A model generated the notes under the pieces. The model did no database searches. It was given only the letters and a program-made list of their open reading frames with translations, and was not told where the DNA came from. A program made the position numbers and the translations under genes. From Nocardia kruczakiae NBRC 101016 (GTDB lineage Bacteria > Actinomycetota > Actinomycetes > Mycobacteriales > Mycobacteriaceae), in contig NZ_BDBL01000039.1 of NCBI RefSeq assembly GCF_001612965.1, positions 25,659 to 89,658 of the forward strand: DNA of 64,000 nt. Reading direction: 5' to 3'. Shown in pieces: positions 25,585-33,884 of this stretch (the first letter of the stretch is position 1; every line of letters begins with the position of its first letter).

Positions 25585-26289
25585 ATGAGGAAAACCGTCG
25601 TCACCTCGGCCCTGCTGGCCGCCGCCATCAGCGGCTCCTGCGCCACCGCGTCCGCGGATACCGGACACGCACCCACACAAGTGGGCTACACCGCCACCCT
25701 GACACCGACCTCCGCCGTCATCGAAACCGACTCCGCGGGAACAATATCCACCGACCACGGTGTCCTCACCATCCGACCCGAGGGCGGCGGCCCGGTTCTG
25801 GCCGGCGCCGAACTCTCGTTCCGCGTCGACGACTTCGTGTTCCCGGTCGCCGCCGACATTCACGGCAACCGCGCCGTTCTCACCCCGCAATTCGACCTGC
25901 GGCACGCGGTATATCGGCCGGTGGCGCTGCCCTTCGAGAACCAGGCGCCGTGGAAAAACGAGTACGACCGTGAACAGGCCGCCTGGAGCCGGCTCTCGAG
26001 CACAATCCTTACCGGCGCCACCATCGGCACACTCGTCGGTGGTCTCGGCGGCGCTGCCGTCGGTTGCGTGCTCGGCGGCATCGCAGGGGCGACTGTCGCC
26101 GCGGCGGCGATCATCGGATTGTTCGGTGGGTTCCTGCCTGCCGCCGCGATCGGATGCCTCGGCGGCATCGTCGCGGTCGGCGCGCTGGGAACCGCCGCGG
26201 GCCAACTCTTCGTGACCGCACCGATTGCCATCATGGCGGCGGTGCAGTACTTCACGACCGTGAACCAGCCCGCACCTTCGGCAAAGTAG
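25585..26289 (+). CDS. Secreted glycine-zipper protein, copy 1
   Basis: The start ATG 25585 follows AAGGAAAAAG. The 234-residue product has a Sec signal peptide (residues 1-25, cleavage near ASA-D), a beta-rich middle with no motif, and from about residue 140 a long Gly/Ala glycine zipper with two GC-x-x-GG elements (GCVLGG and GCLGG), ending in AVQYF. A paralogue with the same layout is encoded at 40882-41598. The zipper should insert into or lie against a membrane, possibly the mycolate outer membrane. No function is known to me. Confidence 0.82.
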   Translation: MRKTVVTSALLAAAISGSCATASADTGHAPTQVGYTATLTPTSAVIETDSAGTISTDHGVLTIRPEGGGPVLAGAELSFRVDDFVFPVAADIHGNRAVLTPQFDLRHAVYRPVALPFENQAPWKNEYDREQAAWSRLSSTILTGATIGTLVGGLGGAAVGCVLGGIAGATVAAAAIIGLFGGFLPAAAIGCLGGIVAVGALGTAAGQLFVTAPIAIMAAVQYFTTVNQPAPSAK

Positions 26290-26299
26290 CTGCAGCGCA

Positions 26300-26332
26300 C
26301 CGGGGTTCGGCTGTGCACCGGCCGAGCCCCGG
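26300..26332 (+). terminator. Hairpin terminator after the secreted protein gene
   Basis: CCGGGGTTCGGC (26300-26311) pairs with GCCGAGCCCCGG (26321-26332) with one G-T pair and a 9-nt loop, starting 11 bases after the stop codon. Confidence 0.6.
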
Positions 26333-26383
26333 CGCAGGGTGCCTGAATCCCATTCGCAACTCGATGAGCAAGGCGGTTGATGG

Positions 26384-26605
26384 ATGCCGACTGCGACACG
26401 GCACTCGAGCGAAGGAGACGTCCACCTGAGGATCTGGCTCGGCGGGGCGCTCTTCGACTACAGGGTGACGGCGACAGCCGCACGAAATTTGATAGACGAG
26501 TGGGCCCGCAGACGGTGGTACTCGGTCGAATTGGTGCGGACCCCGGCCCGAGACTTGGAACTGCTGCCACGCATGCCATGCGAGCGACTGTTCAACGGGC
26601 CTTGA
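26384..26605 (+). CDS. Small hypothetical protein, start uncertain
   Basis: The frame from ATG 26384 gives 73 residues, but the only strong ribosome site, AAGGAG at 26412-26417, sits inside it, seven bases before CTG 26425. A CTG-started product of about 60 residues (beginning RIWLGGALFDYRV) would be compact and charge-balanced, with a helix TAARNLIDEWARRR and a terminal strand. No family was recognised. It could be a real small gene in a sparse region. Confidence 0.4.
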   Translation: MPTATRHSSEGDVHLRIWLGGALFDYRVTATAARNLIDEWARRRWYSVELVRTPARDLELLPRMPCERLFNGP

Positions 26606-26796
26606 GAACAGTCTCTATGTCGCACGCTCCACAGCTGTCCCGATGGTCCGAAGGTTTGCTGCCCATTGGCTATCGGCATGAAATTGTAACGCGTTCGCGC
26701 GTGTCGACAGCGATGTCTCATGCTGGCGCCCGCCGAGGGGTCGGCGAGTGCGGCAATGCGATTCGATGTGGCTCCGAAATCGGAGCAGATGCACAT

Positions 26797-27258
26797 TCAG
26801 TTGTTGTGGTTTCCTCCGGCCGGGCGCATGGGAGTTCCGCGTTCGCGGAGTGCGTCTTTGATTGTGGTGGCGGGTGTTCCGGTGAGTCGGCTGCATGAGG
26901 CGAGGGAGTGGCCGGCGAGGTAGAGATGTTCGAGGTGTTCGATGTCGGCGTCGGTGAGAGGTTGATGCCGGCGGGTGACGCCTTCTCGGGTGAGCAGGTT
27001 CAGGACGGCTGTTTTGGAGATGTCGTATCGGGCGGCGAGTTCGAGTGTGGTTGCGCCGCCGCGGTAGGTCTGGACGAGTTGGTCGATGGTGTGGCGGGGG
27101 AGTCGGCGTCGGATGTTCCGGGTCGGCTTGGCCTGCGCCGGTGTGGCCGATTTCCGCGGCCGTCGCCAGCGTTCGAGGCTGTCGGATTGGATTCCAGCCG
27201 TGAGGTTTTCGAGTTTCCGCAGGTCATCCCGTTTCGCGTAACGCCCAGCCAGGTCCAC
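26797..27258 (-). CDS. Two-HTH DNA-binding protein
   Basis: The 153-residue basic protein starts at GTG 27258. It contains two resolvase-like helix-turn-helix units: about residues 56-90 (IDQLVQTYRGGATTLELAARYDISKTAVLNLL) and 104-140 (IEHLEHLYLAGHSLASCSRLTGTPATTIKDAL). This matches the DNA-binding tail of serine recombinases without a catalytic domain. It could be a recombinase remnant, a small transcription factor or a recombination helper. A TATAAG box ends only 4 nt before the start, which suggests a leaderless message. Confidence 0.7.
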   Translation of the reverse strand: MDLAGRYAKRDDLRKLENLTAGIQSDSLERWRRPRKSATPAQAKPTRNIRRRLPRHTIDQLVQTYRGGATTLELAARYDISKTAVLNLLTREGVTRRHQPLTDADIEHLEHLYLAGHSLASCSRLTGTPATTIKDALRERGTPMRPAGGNHNN

Positions 27259-27262
27259 AATT

Positions 27263-27268
27263 CTTATA
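27263..27268 (-). promoter_or_regulatory. -10 box directly before the two-HTH gene
   Basis: TATAAG on the minus strand lies 4 nt upstream of GTG 27258. Transcription would start at or inside the start codon, as in leaderless actinobacterial mRNAs; no ribosome site fits. Confidence 0.45.
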
Positions 27269-27656
27269 CTGCCTGGTCAGAGACTTTCTGTGTTCTGGCC
27301 CTTCGTGGTGTCTGGGTCGGCTTTTGGCCTGTGCAGCCATCTGACCTGCGGAAATATGGTCGTTTTCCTGTTTCGAACCGAGCTGGGTGTTTTGTGTCTT
27401 TTGATGCAGGTGTGACAAATGTGTTTTCCGTGGTCATTGGATTCGGTAGGCGCTCCTGTCGTCGGGGGGATGCTTCGTTGAGCTAGTTACTCCTGGTTGG
27501 TCCATCGCCAGGTGTCGAGATCGGACGGACGTGGGGGAGTCCGCAGCGACGCCGGCTGAGTGGGCGCGGACGCACGGAAGGGCTGGCCGACACTCGGCAG
27601 CCGCGAACCGGACCGCTCTATCGCGAGCCTATGAACTGGGCCCTTGTTTCGCTCCC
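27269..27656. other. Spacer with no supported gene
   Basis: The frames are short and mixed in composition. It is less GC-rich than its surroundings near 27270-27440. No repeat, terminator or operator was recognised. Confidence 0.5.
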
Positions 27657-29002
27657 TCAGCTCACCGGTGTGGAGCCCCGCCTCGCGTTACGTCGGCTCC
27701 CGTTCACTAGATCGTTGAACCGATCGACGGCCCAGATGGTGCGTAATCCCCACGGGCCTATCATCATCGGGGGTGGAAACTTCGGCTTTTGCTGCCACAG
27801 TGCCTGCAGATCCTCGTGCGGCTTCCCGTCGACGATCAGGTCCGCCATCAGCGATCCGAGGTAGGGCGCCTGGGCCAATCCGTGGCCGTTGCAGGCGATC
27901 GAGTAGAGGATGTTGTCGTCGATCCGACCGGCGAGTGGCAGCCACGAGGAGGTGATTGCGATCCAGCCTCCCCACGCCCGAGCGACCGCGACGTCGGACA
28001 GTGCCGGGAATCGTGTGGCGAAGGCGTGGGCCAGTTCGGCGACGAGCCCCGGATCCGGTTGCTTGGTAGGCAGCGGGCCAGGCTTTCCTCGTTCGATCCG
28101 GCGAACACCGAAAACGATTGTGTTGCGCGCGGTGAGCCGGTAGTTCTCCATCAAGTTGTGCTGGGTGATCAGCCCGGCGCGGCTGGTCCACCCCAGCGCG
28201 GCCAGACGAGCGGGGTCGATCGGCTCGGTCTCCCCCTCGACCACCCAGATGGGCGCGGACAGGTGCTTGGGGGTGATTGCCAACTCGCCGCCGTAAGCAT
28301 TCGTCGCGAGGACGACCGTGTCGGCCCGCACCAGACCGCCGGGCGTGCGGATGACGACGTGTTTGCCTTCTCGCGTGACGTCGGTGACCCGGGTCTGTTC
28401 GAAAACCTGTGCGCTGGAAGCAAGGACCGCTCCGCGCACACCCCTGGTGAACCTTCCCGGATTCATCGTTCCGCCGGTGGCCTCGCGCATCCCGCCGAGA
28501 AATCCGCGAGGGATGCCCAGCTCCGCGCTCGTACCGAATTCGGCCTTGGCGCCGGCCCGCTGCAGAATCTTGGCCACGCGGCGCGCACGTCCCAGCTGTC
28601 CGCGCGAAACCGCCACTGCGACATTGCCGGTCGCTTCGAATTCACACTCGATGTCGTGTGCTGTGATCATATCTTCGACGTGGTGCTCGGCGTGATCTGC
28701 GAACTGCACGATGCGCGGCAGTTTCTTCGGGTAGAGGAGATTCAGAAGCTGGATGTCGCCTCCGGGGCACCCGGCAGTTGGCCCGCATTGCGGGAACTGG
28801 CTCCGTGCCCGCAGAATTCGGCTTCCAGCAAGACCACGTCCCGGCCACGCTCGGCCAGCCGCAATGCCGTCGACATCCCGTTCAAGCCGCCGCCCACGAC
28901 TGCTACCGCGCAGGTGACGTCGTTGTTCAAGGCCGGGCGGACATCATCGGGCGGTTCGATCCACCCGGTGAAGGTGGTGTATTCGACGTTGTCCGTGTTC
29001 AC
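27657..29002 (-). pseudogene. FAD-dependent amine/amino-acid oxidase (PuuB/DadA-like), frameshifted
   Basis: The N-terminal part (29002-28742, 86 aa) has the FAD Rossmann motif VAVVGGGLNGMSTALRLAERG and GASSRNAGQL. It stops at TGA, while the remainder, homologous throughout, is open in the next frame from about 28760 down to 27657. Adding one C to the CCCC run (plus-strand GGGG at 28764-28767) restores GAPGGDIQLLNLLYPKK and a product of about 448 residues. Relatives oxidise gamma-glutamylputrescine or D-amino acids. Neighbours include a glutamine-synthetase-like ligase and a C26 amidotransferase, which favour the PuuB role. Whether this is a true mutation or a sequence error cannot be told. 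Confidence 0.85.
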
Positions 29003-29050
29003 TTCGCTGATCCTCGTTTCGAAACCGTCATGGTCGGAAGTGTTCTGCGT

Positions 29051-30520
29051 TCAGGCCACGGAAACTGCGGCGCGTCGGCGAGCACGGGCACGGGAGATCA
29101 GGACAGTCACCGGAACAAGTGCGGCGAAGGCGGCCGAGATCCAGTAACTCGTGCCGTACAAGCTCTCTCGTGCGACACCGACGTCCGTTCCGAGAACGTG
29201 GACGACCGAGGCGCTGAGGACACCGGTGATCAGTGCCGTGCCGAACGCGAAACCGACGGCCATGGACGTACCCGCGACGCCGGCGGCCATTCCGGCCTTC
29301 TCTTCGGGTACCGCGATCTGCACCACGGTGAAGCCCGCGGCGTAGCCCATGCTGCAGCCCAGTCCGATGACGCCGGCGCCCACGAGGTACTGCCACGGGC
29401 GGTCGTGGGCGAGCGCCAGCCAGGCGAGTCCGGCGACACAGATGAGTGCTCCGACCACGAAGACGCGGGCGGCGTGTCCCTTGGCGATCGGCCCCTCGGC
29501 CACGCGGCCTCCGACCCGGAACAGCACGGCGAACGGCACCATGAGTAGCCCGGTGTGCAGCGCGGAGAGTCCGAGCCCATACGCGTCCGAGGGGGCGAGA
29601 GAATCGGGATCGACCTGGCTGTAGGTGCTGAGCAGCAACAGGAATGCCGCGTTCACTGCGGCGAACAAGGTGATCGACACACTTGCCGCGGCGACGAAGG
29701 GCGCTTTCAGCATGGCGACGTCGAATACCGCTGCCGAGGATCTACGTTCGACGCGCACCCACAGGGCGCCACCGACGACACCGGCGGCCAGGGGGATGAG
29801 CGCCCCGGCACCCCACACCAATCCTTGGGTCAAAGCCAGCAGCAGAGCGGCCACCCACGCGATCATCCACACCGTACCCAGCGCGCCGATCCGACCGGAA
29901 GGCTCCGCCGGCGGCGAGTGGGGGATGACGACGAACGACACGACCGTCGTCACCGCGAAGGCGGCAGTGAGGATGCAGAAGAAGCTACGCAGGGACAGGT
30001 CCTCGACGATCAGGCCGCCACCGATCATGCCGACGACGATGCCTATCCCGGTGGCGACAACTAGAACCTTGACCGCCGTCGCGACTCCGTTGTCGGCCAG
30101 GTTCCGTCGCAGAAATCCCAAGGGCAGCAGCTGCGCCGCCCCGCCGATCCCCATCAGGGCGGCACCGATAAGAAGGGCGGGGTACGAATCGCCGAGGGCG
30201 GGGACGAGCGCTCCCAGCGTGAGGCATCCAGCGGCGAACACGGTCGCGTTACGGTCGCCGAATACGTCGGCGAGCCGCGGCAGCAGAATGAAGCCGGCCC
30301 CGCCGCCGAGCGTGAGAACGGTGTAGATCCATGTGGTTTCGGAGACCGTGGCAAGTCCGTACTGCGCCTGAATGATCGGCAGCAGCGGCGGCAGGACGAA
30401 GATGATCGCGTTGGTCAGGGTGACCAGCAGGGCACCGACTCCGATCAGCACCCCCCTCGGCGGGGTAGCCCCGGCGGTCGAATTCCGGCCGGGGCCGGTC
30501 GTTTCATTGATCTCAGTCAT
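29051..30520 (-). CDS. MFS transporter, DHA2-like, probable importer of the amine island
   Basis: The start ATG 30520 follows ACGGAG; the frame runs further without a better site. The 489-residue protein has about 14 hydrophobic helices, the loop motif LPRLADVFGDRNATV and a helix with GIGIVVGMIGGGLIVED. It lies 48 bp upstream of the broken FAD oxidase and shares its strand, so the two are probably one operon. Three TTGGTCAAAT-type operator elements sit in the 188-bp region before it. Substrate uptake is more likely than export in this context, but this is inference. Confidence 0.88.
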   Translation of the reverse strand: MTEINETTGPGRNSTAGATPPRGVLIGVGALLVTLTNAIIFVLPPLLPIIQAQYGLATVSETTWIYTVLTLGGGAGFILLPRLADVFGDRNATVFAAGCLTLGALVPALGDSYPALLIGAALMGIGGAAQLLPLGFLRRNLADNGVATAVKVLVVATGIGIVVGMIGGGLIVEDLSLRSFFCILTAAFAVTTVVSFVVIPHSPPAEPSGRIGALGTVWMIAWVAALLLALTQGLVWGAGALIPLAAGVVGGALWVRVERRSSAAVFDVAMLKAPFVAAASVSITLFAAVNAAFLLLLSTYSQVDPDSLAPSDAYGLGLSALHTGLLMVPFAVLFRVGGRVAEGPIAKGHAARVFVVGALICVAGLAWLALAHDRPWQYLVGAGVIGLGCSMGYAAGFTVVQIAVPEEKAGMAAGVAGTSMAVGFAFGTALITGVLSASVVHVLGTDVGVARESLYGTSYWISAAFAALVPVTVLISRARARRRAAVSVA

Positions 30521-30614
30521 GGTTCGTTCTCCGTAGAAACCGGCGGCCTCATCCGCGCACTTGCGGGCAGTCACCGCGCCGAGTTGTGATCCGCGCCATA
30601 CGGTAGAAGGAACG

Positions 30615-30629
30615 TAGTCATGTGATCAA
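30615..30629. promoter_or_regulatory. Operator-like palindrome 1 (MFS promoter)
   Basis: On the minus strand this reads TTGATCACATGACTA, 12 of 15 matches to the best site TTGGTCAAATGACCA. A strong half-site (TTGGTCAAAT, minus strand, 30642-30633) follows 3 bp away. Both lie about 95-120 bp upstream of the MFS start. Confidence 0.5.
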
Positions 30630-30704
30630 GGTATTTGACCAACTCTTTGCAAAACAAACGGTGTTTCTCTGGTTGTCTGGTCGCCCCACCTGGCAGTTTG
30701 CTAA

Positions 30705-30719
30705 TTGATCAAATGACAA
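30705..30719. promoter_or_regulatory. Operator-like palindrome 2 (MFS/esterase gap)
   Basis: TTGATCAAATGACAA matches the best site in 13 of 15 positions. It straddles the stop codon of the esterase gene at 30709-30711 and belongs to the upstream region of the MFS gene. Confidence 0.5.
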
Positions 30720-31704
30720 TGTTCGGAAGGATGCCCCCGTTGTGCTGCCGTCGAGCCCAGCTGCGCAGGTACGCGCACACGTCCTCGATGGCCTGCTCCG
30801 TCTTCGCGAAGACGCCCACTTCGGTGAAGAATCCGTGGAACACGCCCGGGTAGCGGATCGTCGTGACCGCAACGCCGTTCCGGCGTAAACGTGCGGCGTA
30901 GGCCTCCGCATCGTCGCGGATCGGGTCGACTTCCGCGGTGAGAATCAATGCCGGCGGCAAGCCGTGGAGCGACTTCGCGCGCATCGGTGCGGCCAGCGGG
31001 TCGGTATGGTCCCGGTAGTCGTGGCCGCGGTACTGCTCGATGAGCCATTTGGCATCTGCGCTGGTCAGCAGCGGCGCGTCGGCGAACTCTGTCCACGACG
31101 AGGTGGCGAAGGAATCGTCGACCGGCGGGTATGCCAGTACCTGTGACATCGGCAGCGGCTGCTCGCTGTCGCGGAGCGCAAGGCAGAGTCCGGCCGCGAG
31201 GGCCCCGCCCGCGGAATCGCCGCCCACCGCGATGAAGTCGGGATCGATGCCGAGGTCGCGCGCATGCTCGCGGAGCCACGAGTATGTGTCGAGGCAGTCG
31301 TCGAGCGCCGCGGGATACGGATTCTCGGGAGCCAGCCGATAGGCCAGTGAGACGACGACGAAACCCGAACGAGCCGCGATGACCCGGCAGAGCTCGTCGA
31401 CGCCGTCCAGAGTGCCGAGTATGAACCCGCCACCGTGCATGTAGAGCAGAGCGGGGGCGTCCGTCGCGGCGGTGTCCCGATATATCCGCGCGGCCAAATT
31501 TCCTGCCCTGGAGGGTATTTCGCGATTCTCCACGTTACCGACTGTGTTCATGGGCTGTGGCCGCGGTGGTGTCGCCAGGAGCTCCCGGGCGGTTTCGGGT
31601 CCGAGCTCCCGGAGCGGCTTCGGGAGTGCGGCCGCCATGGCCCGCGCGGCGATTTGTGCGTCTGTATCCAGCAGATCCCAGTACGTGGGTGGCGATATGT
31701 GCAT
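30709..31704 (-). CDS. HSL-type alpha/beta hydrolase (esterase/lipase)
   Basis: The 331-residue protein is taken from ATG 31704, preceded by AGGAA. It has the hormone-sensitive-lipase family marks: oxyanion motif HGGG at residues 90-93, YRLAPENPYPAAL, nucleophile Ser164 in GGDSAGG, acid Asp in AEVDPIRDDAE and base His in PGVFHGF. Such enzymes hydrolyse short esters or lactones. With the Baeyer-Villiger-type monooxygenase in the same putative regulon, it may open an ester or lactone product. It diverges from the SCP2-GS-amidotransferase operon. Confidence 0.92.
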   Translation of the reverse strand: MHISPPTYWDLLDTDAQIAARAMAAALPKPLRELGPETARELLATPPRPQPMNTVGNVENREIPSRAGNLAARIYRDTAATDAPALLYMHGGGFILGTLDGVDELCRVIAARSGFVVVSLAYRLAPENPYPAALDDCLDTYSWLREHARDLGIDPDFIAVGGDSAGGALAAGLCLALRDSEQPLPMSQVLAYPPVDDSFATSSWTEFADAPLLTSADAKWLIEQYRGHDYRDHTDPLAAPMRAKSLHGLPPALILTAEVDPIRDDAEAYAARLRRNGVAVTTIRYPGVFHGFFTEVGVFAKTEQAIEDVCAYLRSWARRQHNGGILPNIVI

Positions 31705-31755
31705 CGGCGTTCCTATTCGAGTGTTTGACAACGAGTGATCTGTGCCTCACGATCA

Positions 31756-31770
31756 TAGTCACGTGACCCA
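31756..31770. promoter_or_regulatory. Operator-like palindrome 3 (esterase / SCP2 divergent promoter)
   Basis: On the minus strand this reads TGGGTCACGTGACTA, 11 of 15 matches to the best site, with GTCACGTGAC as a perfect palindromic core. It sits in the 151-bp gap between the esterase and the SCP2-like gene. Confidence 0.4.
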
Positions 31771-31855
31771 GACAGACGACTATGACGGTCGCGTTCTATT
31801 CGAGATCTGCAGCAGCGCGCGCCACACGATCTCGCGGAGTCGAAAGGACTGGAAG

Positions 31856-32524
31856 ATGACCGAAACCACGATCGACCGCGTGGTGCCGAGCGCCGCCGCG
31901 GCCGGAGGTATCGACATACGGATCGAGGAGGACGCCACACCGATCGTCCGGCTGATCGGCCGGACGCTGCGCGATTCCGCCCGCGCCGGCCACGCCTTGC
32001 CGGCGCTGCGGCGAGCCGCTGCGACGGTGGCGATCCGCTCACACGACACGCCGCAATCCGCGACGATCGTCTTCGATGGTGACGGGGGCGTCGAGGTGTC
32101 GAGCGGGGTCCTGGACGACGCCGACGCCATCGCCACCGTCGACCTGAACGCAAGGTTCGCCCCGGTCGGCGACCCGGTCGGTGATCAGGAACCTGCCGCC
32201 GACGCCTTGACTGCGTTGAGGCCGCCGCTACCCGATTGGCGCACAGCCGCCGAGCACTTCTGGACCGTGTCGCGGTCGGTGCCCGGCGTCCCGGACGTCC
32301 TCATCGCTGTCACCGAGGGGCCCGAGGGAGTGGAACAGGCTGTCTGCGGTGAGGGGGAGACCCACTATGTGATCGCCGGCGCGCCCGAGACGCTGGCCGG
32401 TGTCTTCTCCGGTGCGGACGATCTGTTCGCGACCCTCGCCACCGGTGCCCTCGGGGTCCAAGGCACCCTCTCTCAGCTGTCCGTCATGATCGGCGCATCC
32501 TGGAAGGCTCGTTTCGATGTCTGA
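31856..32524 (+). CDS. SCP2-like sterol/lipid carrier domain protein
   Basis: The start ATG 31856 follows GGAAG. The 222-residue product has two similar halves of about 100 residues. Each ends in an amphipathic segment with a DxxF- or LF-type turn (FDGDGGVEVSSGVLDDADA and YVIAGAPETLAGVFSGADDLF), as in SCP2-like folds that carry acyl chains or CoA esters. It overlaps the start of the GS-like gene by 8 bp, so their synthesis is coupled. A substrate-carrier or binding role for the ligase is an inference. Confidence 0.65.
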   Translation: MTETTIDRVVPSAAAAGGIDIRIEEDATPIVRLIGRTLRDSARAGHALPALRRAAATVAIRSHDTPQSATIVFDGDGGVEVSSGVLDDADAIATVDLNARFAPVGDPVGDQEPAADALTALRPPLPDWRTAAEHFWTVSRSVPGVPDVLIAVTEGPEGVEQAVCGEGETHYVIAGAPETLAGVFSGADDLFATLATGALGVQGTLSQLSVMIGASWKARFDV

Positions 32525-33884
32525 AATCTCCACCGCTGCTTCGGAATTCGGTATCCGCAGCCGCGACGTCCGGGCCGTGCGGCTCGAGGCCACCAACCAC
32601 GAGGGATGCTTCCTCGGTAAGAACGTCTCCCCGAAGAAGTTCGATTCGAGCGCTCCGGCGGGATTCAATTTCGCCGACCTGCTGTTCGGCCTCGACCTCG
32701 GCAATGCCCCCAGCATGGGCTTCGCCTATCCGGGGTGGCGCGGTCATCTCGACGATGTCAGCTTCAAACCCGACATGGCGACCCTGGTCGAGTGGGAGCC
32801 GGGGCTGGAATCGGTGATCGGTGACTACTGGCTGAAAGACGGCACGCCGGTACCCATCTGTCCGCGAAATCTGCTGCGCAAGATGGTCGATCGGTTGGCG
32901 ACGTCGGGATACGTCGCGACCATCGCCGTCGAGATCGAGGCGACCCTGTTCGAGGAATCGATCCACGACGCGCGGGCCAAGGGCTACCGCGATCTGACTC
33001 CCCTCGGCGGGACTGCGGGCACCGCCTATCACCTCGCGAAGTCGAAGGACTGGATCGACTACATGACTGCGGTGTCCCGGCGCCTCGACGAACTCGGGAT
33101 CGAGTGGGAGGCGTGGAGCGATGAGGATGCCGCCGGGCAGGTGGAGCTCAATCTTGTTCCGGGCGAACCGATTGCGGTGTGCGACGCCTGGGCGCGGGCG
33201 CGGCAGGTGATGCGTGAAGTCGCATTCGAGCAGGGACATTCGGTCACGTTCATGGCCAAACCCACCGCAGGATACGGACAGGCCTCGCACATCAACCTCT
33301 CGCTGCAGCGCGACGGCGTGAACGCGTTCTACGCCGCGGACGGCCCCTCGGTGACGATGCGCCACGCTATCGGCGGACTGCTCGCCACGCTGGAAGGCAA
33401 CACCTCGATCGTGTTGCCGCAGATCACTTCCTACCGGCGGCTGGTGGATCTCAGCGGTCCACCGGTCACCGTCAGCTGGGGCATCAGCAACAAGACCACC
33501 GCTGTCCGTGCCGTGTGCGGGCACCGTACCTACTCCCGGCTCGAGTATCGTCTTCCGGGCGCCGACGCGAACCTCTATCTCGCGACGGCGGGTGTGCTGG
33601 CCGGTGTGATCGCCGGACTCGAGCGCGAAATCGAGCCCCCTGAGCCGGTATCCGACATGGCCTGGTGCATGCCGCCGGGAATCAAGCGCCTGCCGGACAC
33701 CATCACCAAGGCGGCCGAAGCGCTCGATGCGGACCCTCTTCTCCGCGAACTGCTCGGCGACGAGTTCGTCGACTACTGGATCGGAACTCGCCGATGGGAG
33801 TGGATGCAATTCCACACCGGCGGCGGTGACCCGTTCGCAGAACTCTCGGAGTGGGAGTCCGCGCGTTACTTCGAGTTCCCGTGA
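32517..33884 (+). CDS. Glutamine-synthetase-like gamma-glutamyl amine ligase
   Basis: The 455-residue protein keeps the GS C-terminal layout: IAVEIEATLFEE (metal Glu), AGQVELNLVPGEP (metal-binding Glu), an ATP/His region written here GYGQASHINLSL, ISNKTTAVRAV and RLEYRLPGADANLYLA. The glutamate/ammonia residues of true GS are not all recognisable, as in PuuA, IpuC or AtdA1-type ligases that join glutamate to an amine at the cost of ATP. The C26 amidotransferase gene follows with a GTGA overlap, the PuuA-PuuD pairing. The amine substrate is unknown. Confidence 0.85.
   Translation: MSEISTAASEFGIRSRDVRAVRLEATNHEGCFLGKNVSPKKFDSSAPAGFNFADLLFGLDLGNAPSMGFAYPGWRGHLDDVSFKPDMATLVEWEPGLESVIGDYWLKDGTPVPICPRNLLRKMVDRLATSGYVATIAVEIEATLFEESIHDARAKGYRDLTPLGGTAGTAYHLAKSKDWIDYMTAVSRRLDELGIEWEAWSDEDAAGQVELNLVPGEPIAVCDAWARARQVMREVAFEQGHSVTFMAKPTAGYGQASHINLSLQRDGVNAFYAADGPSVTMRHAIGGLLATLEGNTSIVLPQITSYRRLVDLSGPPVTVSWGISNKTTAVRAVCGHRTYSRLEYRLPGADANLYLATAGVLAGVIAGLEREIEPPEPVSDMAWCMPPGIKRLPDTITKAAEALDADPLLRELLGDEFVDYWIGTRRWEWMQFHTGGGDPFAELSEWESARYFEFP

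Noticed and set aside
31756..31770. GTCACGTGAC as a separate E-box-like regulator site
   Set aside because: It aligns with the TTGGTCAAATGACCA family in position and 11 of 15 bases, so it was kept as a weaker member of that set.
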